IMG/VR virus record: IMGVR_UViG_3300034200_002009
Span: 1 to 23,309 of that record
Strand: one strand, 5' to 3'
From: a virus
Length of the DNA: 23,309 nucleotides
The notes under the pieces are model-generated. The model saw only the letters and a program-made list of their open reading frames with translations. It had not been told where the DNA came from and made no database searches. The position numbers and the translations under genes are program-made. Shown here in pieces: positions 13,741-21,833 of the stretch (its first letter is position 1; every line of letters begins with the position of its first letter).

Positions 13741-13754
13741 TGCATGACTATGCA
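13741..13754 (+). promoter_or_regulatory. Operator-like dyad 2 (TGCATGACTATGCA)
   Basis: The arms TGCAT/ATGCA are separated by GACT. It lies 12 bases ahead of the 13766 start and 106 bases after dyad 1, about ten helical turns away. Confidence 0.45.
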
Positions 13755-13765
13755 ATGAGGGGCGC

Positions 13766-14047
13766 ATGACCATCGCTGACGCCGCCAGATCGGGCGACCG
13801 CCGGGCCGCTCTGGTGGCCATGCGGGACAAACTTGCCCGAGACATGGACGACGCACCGCCCGCCGTCGTCGCTCAGATCGCCGGCCGACTGTCGGCCATC
13901 CTCGCCGAGATCGACGGCCTGGCCGTTGCAGGGGAGCGCAGCCTTGTCGACGAACTCAAGCAGCGCCGTGCTGATCGGCTCGCAGCGGCCGAGCCTGCTG
14001 CACCTGCCAAGCGGCCAGCGCGCCAGCGTCGGACCGGAGGCGGTTGA
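13766..14047 (+). CDS. Small helical protein before terminase large subunit, candidate small terminase, 93 residues
   Basis: ATG 13766 follows GAGGGG closely. The protein is helical: RRAALVAMRDKLARDMDDA, then AQIAGRLSAILAEIDGLAV, and a basic Ala/Pro/Arg tail (AKRPARQRRTGGG). Position directly upstream of TerL, with an 80-base overlap, and the short helical form fit a terminase small subunit or a packaging accessory. No helix-turn-helix is evident, so the assignment is positional. A typical actinophage small terminase is longer. Confidence 0.65.
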   Translation: MTIADAARSGDRRAALVAMRDKLARDMDDAPPAVVAQIAGRLSAILAEIDGLAVAGERSLVDELKQRRADRLAAAEPAAPAKRPARQRRTGGG

Positions 14048-15416
14048 TCTCGCTGCCAGCGCCGGGCTTGTGCTCGACGACTGGCAGTCGTGGTCCCTCG
14101 AACAGGGTCTGAGCGAAGCCGAGCGTGGCCAGTTCGCCGCCTTCGAGGTCGGGCTGGTCGTCCCTCGCCAGAACGGCAAGGGCTCCATCCTCGAGGCCAG
14201 ACAACTCGCCGGGCTGTTCCTGCTCGGCGAGCGCCTGCAGGTGCATACGGCGCACGAGTTCCGCACGACGTTCGAACACTTCCTTCGGCTCTGCACCCTG
14301 ATCGAATCGACGCCCGAACTCGACCGCATGGTCGCCCGCATCCGTCGTGGTGCCGGCGAGCAGGCGATCGAACTCAAGACCGGCGAACGGCTCCGGTTCA
14401 TCGCCCGGTCGGGCGGCTCGGGCCGTGGCATGTCGGGCGACACCGTCTACCTCGACGAAGCGTTCGCTGTCACTCCGGTGATGATGGGCGCGCTGTTGCC
14501 GACGATGTCGGCCCGGCCGAATCCGCAGCTGTGGCTCACGTCGTCGGCGCCGATGTCGTCGAGCGTGGTGCTGCACCAGTTGCGCCAGCGAGCGATCGCT
14601 GGCGACTCGCCCCGGCTGTTCTACGCCGAATGGGGCAACGATGAGGGCGTCGACCCTGACAGCGACGTAGCGGTCGCCAGGGCGAATCCTGCGCTCGGCA
14701 TCCGCATCCCGATCGAGTTCATCAGCGCCGAACGGGAGGCAATGCCAGCGGGCGAGTACCTGCGGGAGCGCCTCGGCGTGCCCGATCCGCTCCCCGAGGA
14801 CTCTGCTGCTCGTCCGGTGAAACTGCCCGCCGACGCCTGGTCGGCGACGGTCACCTACGACCAGGTGCCGATCAACCCCGGCGAGATCGGGCTGGCGTTC
14901 GACGTGTCGCCGGGTGGCGAGTGGTCGTCGGTCGCCATCGCCGCCGGGTCGCTCACTGACCCGTACGTCGAGGTGATCGAACATCAGTCGGGCACCGGCT
15001 GGCTGCCTGGCCGTCTGGTCGAACTGGTGCAGAAATGGCAGCCGACGTCGCTGATCTGCGACTCGGGCGGCCCGGCCGGCTCGGTCGTCGGCGCCGTTAT
15101 CCACGCCATGCGCCTGGCTGGCATCTCGTCGGACCTGCTCCATCAGGCGACGTTCGGTGAGATGAAGCAGGCGTGCGGTGCCTTCTACGCCGATGTCGTC
15201 GAGGGTCGCCTACGTCGCCCACCGAACCAGGGTCCGCTCGACAACGCTGCGGCCGACGCCGCCGAGCGCCGCCTGGGCGAGTCGTGGGCGTGGGACCGTC
15301 GTAACGCCACGGTGCCCATTTCGCCACTGGTGGCGGTGACGCTCGCCCGGTCGGTTCTGTCTGCGGTGTCTGCTGCCCCCGAATCCCACGCCTGGGCTTC
15401 CTATCTCGACCTGTGA
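13968..15416 (+). CDS. terL: Terminase large subunit, 482 residues
   Basis: The packaging motor ATPase and nuclease is recognised by Walker A PRQNGKG (66-72), Walker B VYLDEAF (160-166), a conserved LTSSAP coupling stretch (190-195), and nuclease-domain acidic strands AFDVSPGG (Asp312) and LICDSGGP (Asp365). The N-terminal GSQRPS block and LDDWQ (36-40) are usual in actinophage TerL. GTG 13968 is chosen because it begins directly before LIGSQRPS; an ATG at 13833 in the same frame would add 45 Ser/Pro-rich residues that look like an out-of-frame reading of the previous gene. The start lacks a clear ribosome site, so coupling to the 13766 gene is likely. Portal and capsid genes follow. Confidence 0.93.
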   Translation: MLIGSQRPSLLHLPSGQRASVGPEAVDLAASAGLVLDDWQSWSLEQGLSEAERGQFAAFEVGLVVPRQNGKGSILEARQLAGLFLLGERLQVHTAHEFRTTFEHFLRLCTLIESTPELDRMVARIRRGAGEQAIELKTGERLRFIARSGGSGRGMSGDTVYLDEAFAVTPVMMGALLPTMSARPNPQLWLTSSAPMSSSVVLHQLRQRAIAGDSPRLFYAEWGNDEGVDPDSDVAVARANPALGIRIPIEFISAEREAMPAGEYLRERLGVPDPLPEDSAARPVKLPADAWSATVTYDQVPINPGEIGLAFDVSPGGEWSSVAIAAGSLTDPYVEVIEHQSGTGWLPGRLVELVQKWQPTSLICDSGGPAGSVVGAVIHAMRLAGISSDLLHQATFGEMKQACGAFYADVVEGRLRRPPNQGPLDNAAADAAERRLGESWAWDRRNATVPISPLVAVTLARSVLSAVSAAPESHAWASYLDL

Positions 15417-15423
15417 GGTGATG

Positions 15424-15564
15424 ATGCGCGATCGACTGACCTCGCTGCTCGAGATCGCCTCGGGTGTCGCCATCGTCATCGGTGCCGCCTGCGCATCGTT
15501 CGCCCTCGGCTGGGTCGTCGGTGGCGTGCTCGGTCTGGTCTACGCCTGGCGGCTCGCCCGATGA
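15424..15564 (+). CDS. 46-residue putative membrane peptide
   Basis: GAGG at 15415-15418 stands about five bases before ATG 15424; ATG 15421 and GTG 15418 are in-frame alternatives. After RDRLTSLLEI, residues 11-42 are almost all small or hydrophobic (SGVAIVIGAACASFALGWVV, then GVLGLVYAW), which gives one or two membrane segments. The stop overlaps the portal ATG (ATGA). Tiny membrane proteins between terminase and portal are not rare; function is unknown. Confidence 0.6.
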   Translation: MRDRLTSLLEIASGVAIVIGAACASFALGWVVGGVLGLVYAWRLAR

Positions 15565-17231
15565 GTCTGCTCTTCCGCACCCGCCCGGCCGTCGCCGAGC
15601 GCAGCCAGATCGGTTTCGCCGAGTACACGAAGCTCATCGAGCCGTGGCTTCCGTGGTTCACGCAGAAGCCGACCAACCGGGAGACGACCGAGCGCACCCT
15701 CGCTGGGATGACCCGTCATGCCCATTCGACGAACGGCGTAGCGTTCTCGTGCGCCGCTGTGCGCATGCAGGTGTTCTCCGAGGTCACCTTCAAGTGGCAG
15801 GACAAGGCGACGAAGCGGCTGTACGGCACGCCCGATCTGTTGCCGCTCGAGCAGCCGTGGGTCGGCGCTGGCAGCGATGACCTGCTGGCCCGCATGGAGC
15901 AGGACGCCACCGTGGCGGGCAACTCCTACTGGGTCGACGAAGGCTCAATGGTTCGTGACGACCGGGTGAGCCTGCTGCGGCTGCAACCGGAGTACGTCAC
16001 CATCGTTCTCGAGGTGGTCGAGCATCGTCTCGGCGGCAACCTCGGCCGCAAGAAGGTCGGCTACGTCTACGCCGAGCCCGATCAGGAACCGGTCTATCTC
16101 GACGTCGCCGAGGTGGCGCACTTCGCTCCGCTGCCCGATCCTCGGGCGCAGTACCGGGGGATGTCGTGGCTGTCGGCCGTGCTGCCCGACGTCGACATCG
16201 ACACGTCGTTGCAGGACTTCAAGCAGAACTTCATCGCCAACCAGGCGACGCCGAACCTCGTGATCTCGTTCGATCCGACGGTGTCGCCGGAGCAGTTCGC
16301 TCGGCTGACCGAGGTGATCCGGTCGAAGGCGGCTGGCACGGCGAACGCCGGCAAGACTCTTGCCCTCGGTGGCGGTGCCGACGTGAAGGTGGTCGGGTCG
16401 AACTTCGAGCAGCTCGCCATCAAGGCGGTGCAGGGTGCGGGCGAAACCCGCATCGCCTCTGCCGCCGGTGTGCCGCCGGTGATCGTTGGTCTGTCCGAGG
16501 GTCTGTCGGGTTCGTCGCTGAACGAGGGCAACTACGGCCAGGCGCGCCGCCGGTTCGCTGACGCCACGATGCGCCCGAACTGGCGCAGCGCCACGACGGC
16601 GCTGGCGACGTTGGTGACGCCCCCCGATGGCTCTCGGCTCTGGTTCGATACGGCCGATGTCGCCTTCCTCCAAGAGGATCAGGCCGACGACGCAACGATC
16701 CGTGAGGCGCATGCTCGCACGATTCGCGCGCTGGTCGATGCCGGTTTCTCGCCTGAGGCGGCGGTGTCGGCGGCGACCGACGGCAACTTCGATGGCCTCG
16801 GTGCCTCGCACTCGGGCCTGTTCTCGGTGCAGTTGCAGCCTCCCGGTTCAGGCACGGAGCCTGCCCGGTCGGCGCTGGTGCCGCTGGCCGACGAGGTGCG
16901 CACCGCTGCGCCCGAGATGCACATCCACCTGCCGGAGACGATCGACGTGCAGATGCGCCAGGAGCCGATCATCATTCCGGCGCCGGTGGTGAACGTGCCC
17001 GCTCCGGTGGTGAACGTGACTGTGGACCCGACGCCGATCGAGGTCGCCGCTCCGGTCGTGAATGTCGCTGCCCCTGAGGTCACGGTGAACGTGCCGACGG
17101 TGCCGGTGCAGTTGTCGATGGAGATGCCCGAGAGCGAACCGGAGACCGAGGGCCCCGAGCGCAAGAAGGTGACCTTCCGTCGTGACAAGGACGGCCGGAT
17201 CGTGTCGGCCGAACTGGTCGAGGAGGACTGA
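15561..17231 (+). CDS. HK97-type portal protein with beta-repeat C-terminal tail, 556 residues
   Basis: The protein forms the dodecameric DNA entry ring at one capsid vertex. Portal hallmarks are an N-terminal AFSCAAVRMQVFSEVTFKW block, AGNSYWV, the Pro-rich strand HFAPLPDPRAQYRGMSWL, FKQNFIANQATPNLVI, GSNFEQLAIKAVQ, and AAGVPPVIVGLSEGLSGSSLNEGNYGQARR (given in parts). The core ends near residue 430. An acidic, repeat-rich tail follows, with APVVNV-like strands (about residues 472-515) and a charged end (KKVTFRRDKDGRIVSAELVEED, in two blocks). The tail is not part of a basic portal and may be an interaction or assembly element. ATG 15561 is coupled to the preceding gene. Confidence 0.92.
   Translation: MSLLFRTRPAVAERSQIGFAEYTKLIEPWLPWFTQKPTNRETTERTLAGMTRHAHSTNGVAFSCAAVRMQVFSEVTFKWQDKATKRLYGTPDLLPLEQPWVGAGSDDLLARMEQDATVAGNSYWVDEGSMVRDDRVSLLRLQPEYVTIVLEVVEHRLGGNLGRKKVGYVYAEPDQEPVYLDVAEVAHFAPLPDPRAQYRGMSWLSAVLPDVDIDTSLQDFKQNFIANQATPNLVISFDPTVSPEQFARLTEVIRSKAAGTANAGKTLALGGGADVKVVGSNFEQLAIKAVQGAGETRIASAAGVPPVIVGLSEGLSGSSLNEGNYGQARRRFADATMRPNWRSATTALATLVTPPDGSRLWFDTADVAFLQEDQADDATIREAHARTIRALVDAGFSPEAAVSAATDGNFDGLGASHSGLFSVQLQPPGSGTEPARSALVPLADEVRTAAPEMHIHLPETIDVQMRQEPIIIPAPVVNVPAPVVNVTVDPTPIEVAAPVVNVAAPEVTVNVPTVPVQLSMEMPESEPETEGPERKKVTFRRDKDGRIVSAELVEED
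16979..17107 (+). repeat. APVVNV-type in-frame repeat in portal tail
   Basis: About five units of the form (A/P)APVVNV, AAPVVNV, APEVTVNV occur in tandem; the DNA cores ccggtggtgaacgtg are exact in two adjacent copies. The strands would suit a triple-beta or collagen-free fibrous fold. Confidence 0.6.
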
Positions 17232-17689
17232 TGGCCGACAACGTCGGGTACACCCCAGGTACGGGGGCGCTCGTCGCCGCTGACGAGATCGGCGGCGTGT
17301 TGCACCAGCGGGTGAAGATCGGCGTCGGTGACGACGGCACTGCTGTCGACGTGTCGGCGGCGAACCCGCTGCCGGTCGAGGTCGTCGGTGTCGACACCAC
17401 GAACCCGCTGCCGGTGCGTGACGACGTCACCGAGCACCTGCTGTCGATGCTGCTGCGCCTGCTCGACTCGCCTCGTGGCTACGACAAGTCGCAGGCGCGC
17501 CAGCGCGGCACCGTCGTGCTCGAGTCGGGCACGCTGACGACGGTGACGACGGTGACGACGGTGACGACGGTCGGCACCGTTTCGTCGGTCGCCAACATCG
17601 CTGCGATCGGCGGCTATTCCGCGCAGATGCAGGTAATGGACACGAACCGGGCCGCATGGGCGCAGGTCGTGCGGACACGGATCACCTGA
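17231..17689 (+). CDS. Probable virion structural protein, 152 residues
   Basis: ATG 17231 overlaps the portal stop by one base. The sequence is beta-prone and small-residue rich: two NPLPV segments (about 46-60), a helix (HLLSMLLRLLDSPRG), a Thr/Val repeat (four TTV units), and an ending IGGYSAQMQVMDTNRAAWAQVV, split by its centre. That ending and the position after the portal are typical of phage head or neck proteins. Its exact role is unknown. There is no signal peptide or membrane segment. Confidence 0.7.
   Translation: MADNVGYTPGTGALVAADEIGGVLHQRVKIGVGDDGTAVDVSAANPLPVEVVGVDTTNPLPVRDDVTEHLLSMLLRLLDSPRGYDKSQARQRGTVVLESGTLTTVTTVTTVTTVGTVSSVANIAAIGGYSAQMQVMDTNRAAWAQVVRTRIT
17536..17571 (+). 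repeat. Four exact 9-bp repeats (GACGACGGT)
   Basis: Four exact tandem copies encode Thr-Thr-Val units. The length is in frame, so slippage would add or remove residues without a shift. Confidence 0.8.
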
Positions 17690-17702
17690 GGCAGGGACAC
17701 AC

Positions 17703-19316
17703 ATGGCCAACACCTTCAAGAAGGTCATCGACCGCCCGATGTGGGTACAGGTCGCTCCAGCACCGAACGCTCACGCCGCTGCTGGCTGCATTGCCAGCGA
17801 TCTCCGCTCCGACACGAGCCGTAACCCGTTCGTCTATCAGTTGGCGTCGGCGACGGTGCTCAACCGCTTCAACATCGTGACCAAGTCGTGGTCGCTCGTG
17901 CAGTCGCCTGCGCTGGCAGGCACGTTCGGTGCGGGCGCAGCGATGGGGTTCGCTCCGTCGCTCGGCACGGTCGGCACGATCGCTGCCGGTGCGACGACGA
18001 CGAGCGTGGTGCTGTCGACGGCGCTGCCGTCGGCCGTCGGTGTCAACATGCTCGCCAACCGTGGCGGCTCGGGCGACTTCGGTTTCAAGCTGCGCATCAT
18101 CGACACGACGGCAGGCAAGACCGAGGAGCGGTACATCACGGGCAACTCGGGCGGCACGACGCCGACGATCCAGGTCGGCACGGCGTTCTCGTTCACGCCG
18201 GCGACCGGGGCTCGCTACGAGATCATCGCTGGGCGCGTGCTGATGCTCGGTGCCGGTACGACGGCGGCGAACATCTGGCGCACGTTCGAGGTCGCTTCGA
18301 ACACGCTGTCGACGGGCCTGTCGACGACGGGCCTGCCCGCAACGATCGCCACCGATTCGGCGCTGACGGTGCTCGACGAGCAGTACGGGCCGCACAACAT
18401 GAAGCCGGGCGAGGGCATGATCCTCGGCAACCACGACACCGACGTGTCTGGTGGCGGCCGCAAAGCGATCGCTGCGACGGCGTCAGGTGCGAGCACGATC
18501 ACTGGCCGAGCCAGCGGCAGCGATGCGGCTGTGGTGGCGAACGAGTATCGCAACTTCCAGGTCCGCATCGTCGAGGACACGACTACCCCGACGGCAGCCG
18601 GTCAGCGCCGCATCATCGCCTCGCACACCGCCGGGCCGTCGCCGGTGTACACGCTCGGCACCGCCTGGTCGGTGACGCCGAGCGCAAACGCCAAGTTCGT
18701 GATCGAATTGCCGAACCTGGCGCTGCTGCGCTCGTCGGCGACGACGACGGTGTACACCTGGAACTACGGCGACGCCACGGTGAACAACGGCACGAACTCG
18801 ATCGCTGCGAACGCCTGGAGCACCACCTACTTCGGTGCGGCTCCGGCGGCGAACGCTTCGGGCGGCACGTGGGCGCCGTCGTGGGCGATCCAACCTGACG
18901 CCGCCCGCAACGCCCGCCATTCGTTCTGCTTCTTCTTCCGGGGCGGTGCGGTGACGCTCGACGTGCTCGACATCGCTGGGTCGATCACCGGCACCTGGAC
19001 GGGCGCCGTGGTGTACGACGGCTCGACCACGATCACTGCCGGCACGAGCAGCGCATACGGCGCCGCCGACTCCGAAGGTCGCATGACCTACCTGAACATC
19101 TACACCGCCTCGGCAGTGAACCAGATGTTCAGGTTCGACTCGCAGAACCGGGTACTGAGCCCCTACACCCCGACGGACTTCATCCAGGCGGGTGCTGCAG
19201 TGGTCGGCAACCGCATGGCCGCCTATGCGGCGATCGACGGGACCGACACCTACGACGTGGTGCTGCTGCTGTCGCATCTGTCGACAATCGCACAGGAGAT
19301 GGTGGTCCTCGTATGA
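17703..19316 (+). CDS. Large beta-rich virion structural protein with duplicated domain, 537 residues
   Basis: AGGCAGGGA lies about 5-14 bases before ATG 17703. The protein is rich in Thr, Ala, Gly and Ser, low in charge, and beta-prone. Two segments of about 80 residues resemble each other: the first contains FKLRIIDTTAGKTEERYI and VGTAFSFTPATGARYEI, the second FQVRIVEDTTTPTAAGQRRI and LGTAWSVTPSANAKFVI. The C-terminal 200 residues look like a separate beta domain with many aromatic residues (FCFFFRGGAV). It may be a head decoration, neck or fibre-like protein. Its place between portal and protease fits a virion component; the precise role is unknown. Confidence 0.75.
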   Translation: MANTFKKVIDRPMWVQVAPAPNAHAAAGCIASDLRSDTSRNPFVYQLASATVLNRFNIVTKSWSLVQSPALAGTFGAGAAMGFAPSLGTVGTIAAGATTTSVVLSTALPSAVGVNMLANRGGSGDFGFKLRIIDTTAGKTEERYITGNSGGTTPTIQVGTAFSFTPATGARYEIIAGRVLMLGAGTTAANIWRTFEVASNTLSTGLSTTGLPATIATDSALTVLDEQYGPHNMKPGEGMILGNHDTDVSGGGRKAIAATASGASTITGRASGSDAAVVANEYRNFQVRIVEDTTTPTAAGQRRIIASHTAGPSPVYTLGTAWSVTPSANAKFVIELPNLALLRSSATTTVYTWNYGDATVNNGTNSIAANAWSTTYFGAAPAANASGGTWAPSWAIQPDAARNARHSFCFFFRGGAVTLDVLDIAGSITGTWTGAVVYDGSTTITAGTSSAYGAADSEGRMTYLNIYTASAVNQMFRFDSQNRVLSPYTPTDFIQAGAAVVGNRMAAYAAIDGTDTYDVVLLLSHLSTIAQEMVVLV

Positions 19317-19477
19317 GCACGATCGACGAGTTCATCCGTCTGGCCGAGAACCGGCTGGCCAACCTCGGCCAGATGCTCGCCGAGGCGCAGCGTGTCGGCG
19401 ACATCGCTGCCATCGCCCGGATCGAGTCGGCGCTGGTCGACGTGGAGCAGACGCTCACGCAGCTGCGCGGTCTCTGA
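19313..19477 (+). CDS. 54-residue coiled-coil protein
   Basis: ATG 19313 overlaps the previous stop (ATGA). Nearly the entire length is amphipathic helix (IDEFIRLAENRLANLGQML, then ARIESALVDVEQTLTQLRGL). It may be an assembly or scaffold accessory because it sits in the head cluster. No family is recognised. It is too short for most gene callers but well coupled. Confidence 0.6.
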   Translation: MSTIDEFIRLAENRLANLGQMLAEAQRVGDIAAIARIESALVDVEQTLTQLRGL

Positions 19478-19492
19478 TCGAGAGGAGCGGCC

Positions 19493-19654
19493 GTGCTGCT
19501 CACACTGCTGCAGTCACAGGGAGTGACGCCACCGGAGCCGCCCGCTCCCGGCGGCGGCCCGGGTCGCAAGTTCCGACTACTGGAACCTCGGCTCATCATC
19601 GACGACGACGACGAGGCCATCGCCATCGCTCTCGTGCTGTTCCTCGCCGCCTGA
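19493..19654 (+). CDS. 53-residue protein with Pro/Gly linker and hydrophobic end
   Basis: GTG 19493 follows GAGAGGAG (19480-19487) at good distance. Features: LLTLLQSQG start, then PPEPPAPGGGPG, a short basic stretch, an acidic run (IIDDDDEAIA), and a hydrophobic C-terminus (IAIALVLFLAA). Similar short Pro-rich proteins sit in head operons of actinophages. Function is unknown. Confidence 0.55.
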   Translation: MLLTLLQSQGVTPPEPPAPGGGPGRKFRLLEPRLIIDDDDEAIAIALVLFLAA

Positions 19655-19681
19655 CGGCGACCACTCCCACCAGGAGGCCCC

Positions 19682-20425
19682 ATGCTCTCGTTTGAGCGCT
19701 ACGCCCCGCTGGACGACCTCGAGGTGCGTTCCACCTCGACCGGTCGCCAGTTGCACGCCTACGCAGCCGTGTTCGGCCGTGACCAAGAGATCCGTGACCG
19801 GGAAGGCCACTACCTCGAGCGGATCGCCCCGACGGCGTTCGACCGGACCATCTCGCAGCGCGGCAAGAACTTCCAGGTGCTGTTCAATCATGGCCGCACC
19901 ATCCACGGCGAATCGTCCGAGCGCTACTCCATGCCGATCGGTGTGCCCTCCGAGGTGCGTGCCGACGGCCGTGGCCTGTGGACCGTGACCGACATCGCTG
20001 CCACACCGCTCGGCGATGAGGTGCTCGCCCTCGCCGAGGGCGGTGCGCTGCGTGGCATGTCGTTCTCCGGCCAGTTCCGCTCGACCCGCTCGGGCGGCAA
20101 GGCCGACGGCCTGGCGATCAAGGAGCGCACCGAGATCGCGATGATCGAGTACGGCCCGACGCCGTTCCCTGCCTACGCCGACGCCGCCATCGTGGCGGTG
20201 CGCTCCGAGTTCTCGTCGCTGTCCGATGACGAACTCGCCCTGATCCTCGGGGAGGACGACGCCATGCGCGCCCGTCTCGCCGACCTGCTCGCCTCGCTCA
20301 CGCCCGCCACCGGGCACGGCGAGACCGAATCCCACACCTCGCTCGACACCGGGCACGTCGTGGTCCTCACCCCATCCCAGCGTCGCTTGCGCGACCTGAT
20401 CCTCACGAAGGAGCCCGCACGATGA
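19682..20425 (+). CDS. HK97-family prohead protease, 247 residues
   Basis: This U35-type serine protease cleaves the capsid delta domain during maturation. Evidence: an N-terminal strand with LHAYAAVFGRD, ERIAPTAFDRTI, catalytic His70 in VLFNHGRT, Ser127 in LRGMSFSGQF, and the later strand IEYGPTPFPAYADAAI. The family length is about 180-250. A strong AGGAGG (19672-19677) precedes ATG 19682. The Ala/Leu/Asp-rich end may be a scaffold-like tail. The stop overlaps the capsid ATG. Confidence 0.93.
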   Translation: MLSFERYAPLDDLEVRSTSTGRQLHAYAAVFGRDQEIRDREGHYLERIAPTAFDRTISQRGKNFQVLFNHGRTIHGESSERYSMPIGVPSEVRADGRGLWTVTDIAATPLGDEVLALAEGGALRGMSFSGQFRSTRSGGKADGLAIKERTEIAMIEYGPTPFPAYADAAIVAVRSEFSSLSDDELALILGEDDAMRARLADLLASLTPATGHGETESHTSLDTGHVVVLTPSQRRLRDLILTKEPAR

Positions 20426-21822
20426 ACCGTGCCGCACTCGTCGCCGAGGCCGAGGCCATCCGTGCCCGTCTCGCCGACATCAACCCCGACAACCTGACCA
20501 CCGAGCAGGCCGACGCCTTCGAGGCCGACGCTGCCCGCTTCTCCGACATCGAGGCCGACCTGGCCAAGATCGACGAGCGCGCCACCAAGCTCGACGCCAT
20601 CCGTTCCGGCAAGCTGGAGACCGTCACCGGCGACCAGCGCGACATCGTCGCCCCGACGGTGCTGAAGCGCAGCGCCGACCGTGACCTGTACGACATCGAC
20701 GGCGCTGGCCGTTCGACGTCGGCGAAGGACATCGTCGAGCGTGCGATGACCGCCGTGGAGCGCAACGCCGAGCGGTCGTACACCGACGAGCAGCGTGACG
20801 CCACGACCCGTCTGCTGGAGCGCAGCACCCGCTCGACGGCGAAGATCGCCGAGTACATCCTGCAGACCGGCTCGCCCGAGTACCAGGCCGAGTTCGAGGC
20901 GTTCGTGCAGACGCAGGGCCGTTCGTTCGGTCCGCTCCTGCAGCGTGCGGCGATGAGCCTCACCACGGCCAACGGCGGTGCGATGGTGCCCTACATCCTC
21001 GACCCCTCGGTGATGCTGACGAACTCCGGCGTGAACAACCCGGTGCGCCAGGCTGCCCGTGTCGAGACCATCGCCGGCTCCAACGAGTGGCGTGGCGTGA
21101 CCTCGGCCGGTGTCACGGCTGAGTGGCTGGCGGAAGGCGCCGAAGCGGCCGATGCGTCGCCGACGTTCGCCCAGCCGGCGATCCCCACCTTCAAGGGTGC
21201 GGCCTACCTGTTCGGCTCGTACGAGGTGCTCGCCGACAGCGGTTTCGCCTCGCAGGTGCAGATGCTGATCGGTGACGCCAAGGACCGCCTCGAGGGCACC
21301 GCCTTCACGACCGGCAACGGCACCTCGGCCCCGCAGGGCTTCATCACTGGCAAGGTTGCCGCTGGTTCGCTGGTGGCCTCGGCCACGACCGACACCTTCG
21401 CCGTCGCCGACGTGTACAACACGCAGGCTGGCCTCGCTCCCCGCTTCCGCAACTCGCGGTCGGCGTGGATGGCGAACGTGTCCATCATGAACCGCATCCG
21501 TCAGTTCGACGCCGGCGGCGGCTCGTCGCTGTGGGCGCAGCTTGCTGCGGCCGCACCGGCCGACCTGCTCGGTCAGCCGATCTACGAGACCAGCGACATG
21601 GACGGCACCATCACCGCCCTGGCCGACAACTACGTCTTGGCCTACGGCGACTGGCAGCAGGCCTACATCATCGTCGACCGGGTCGGCGTCGAGGTCTACT
21701 ACGACAACCTCGTGCTCGGCGCCAACCGCCGTCCTACGGGTCAGGCCGGGTTCTTCGCCTTCTGGCGTACCGGCGGTGAGGTCGTGGTTCCCGAGGCAAT
21801 TTCGCTTCTTAACGTAACCTGA
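20422..21822 (+). CDS. HK97-fold major capsid protein, 466 residues
   Basis: The N-terminal 150 residues are a coiled-coil delta/scaffold domain (ALVAEAEAIRARLADI, then FSDIEADLAKIDERATKLDAI). The shell domain follows: GGAMVPYILDPSVML, ARVETIAGSNEWRGVT, a P-loop-like EWLAEGAEAADASPTF, AYLFGSYEVLADSGFASQVQML, a GNGTSAPQGFI turn near residue 295, the long helix and the C-terminal YIIVDRVGVEVYYDNLVLG strands. Third codon positions are nearly all G or C, as expected for a highly expressed gene. It is coupled to the protease (ATGA). An inverted repeat centres on its stop codon. Confidence 0.95.
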   Translation: MNRAALVAEAEAIRARLADINPDNLTTEQADAFEADAARFSDIEADLAKIDERATKLDAIRSGKLETVTGDQRDIVAPTVLKRSADRDLYDIDGAGRSTSAKDIVERAMTAVERNAERSYTDEQRDATTRLLERSTRSTAKIAEYILQTGSPEYQAEFEAFVQTQGRSFGPLLQRAAMSLTTANGGAMVPYILDPSVMLTNSGVNNPVRQAARVETIAGSNEWRGVTSAGVTAEWLAEGAEAADASPTFAQPAIPTFKGAAYLFGSYEVLADSGFASQVQMLIGDAKDRLEGTAFTTGNGTSAPQGFITGKVAAGSLVASATTDTFAVADVYNTQAGLAPRFRNSRSAWMANVSIMNRIRQFDAGGGSSLWAQLAAAAPADLLGQPIYETSDMDGTITALADNYVLAYGDWQQAYIIVDRVGVEVYYDNLVLGANRRPTGQAGFFAFWRTGGEVVVPEAISLLNVT

Positions 21823-21833
21823 GGTTACGTAAA
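21809..21833 (+). other. Inverted repeat spanning capsid gene stop codon
   Basis: ACGTAACC (21812-21819) and GGTTACGT (21823-21830) pair exactly around the TGA stop (21820-21822). One mismatch and two further A-T pairs extend the arms. No T-run follows, so it is not a classic terminator; it may protect the mRNA end or limit read-through. Confidence 0.5.

Larger units (their letters stand above)
13608..13765 (+). promoter_or_regulatory. 158-bp intergenic region with dyads before the packaging genes
   Basis: This is the longest non-coding gap in the window. It is less GC-rich in its centre (TATATTTACC at 13679-13688, a weak -10-like element, no clear -35). It holds two related inverted repeats and an 18-bp palindrome, listed separately. 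It is a natural place for a late promoter or packaging-related sites; no promoter is proven. Confidence 0.5.
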
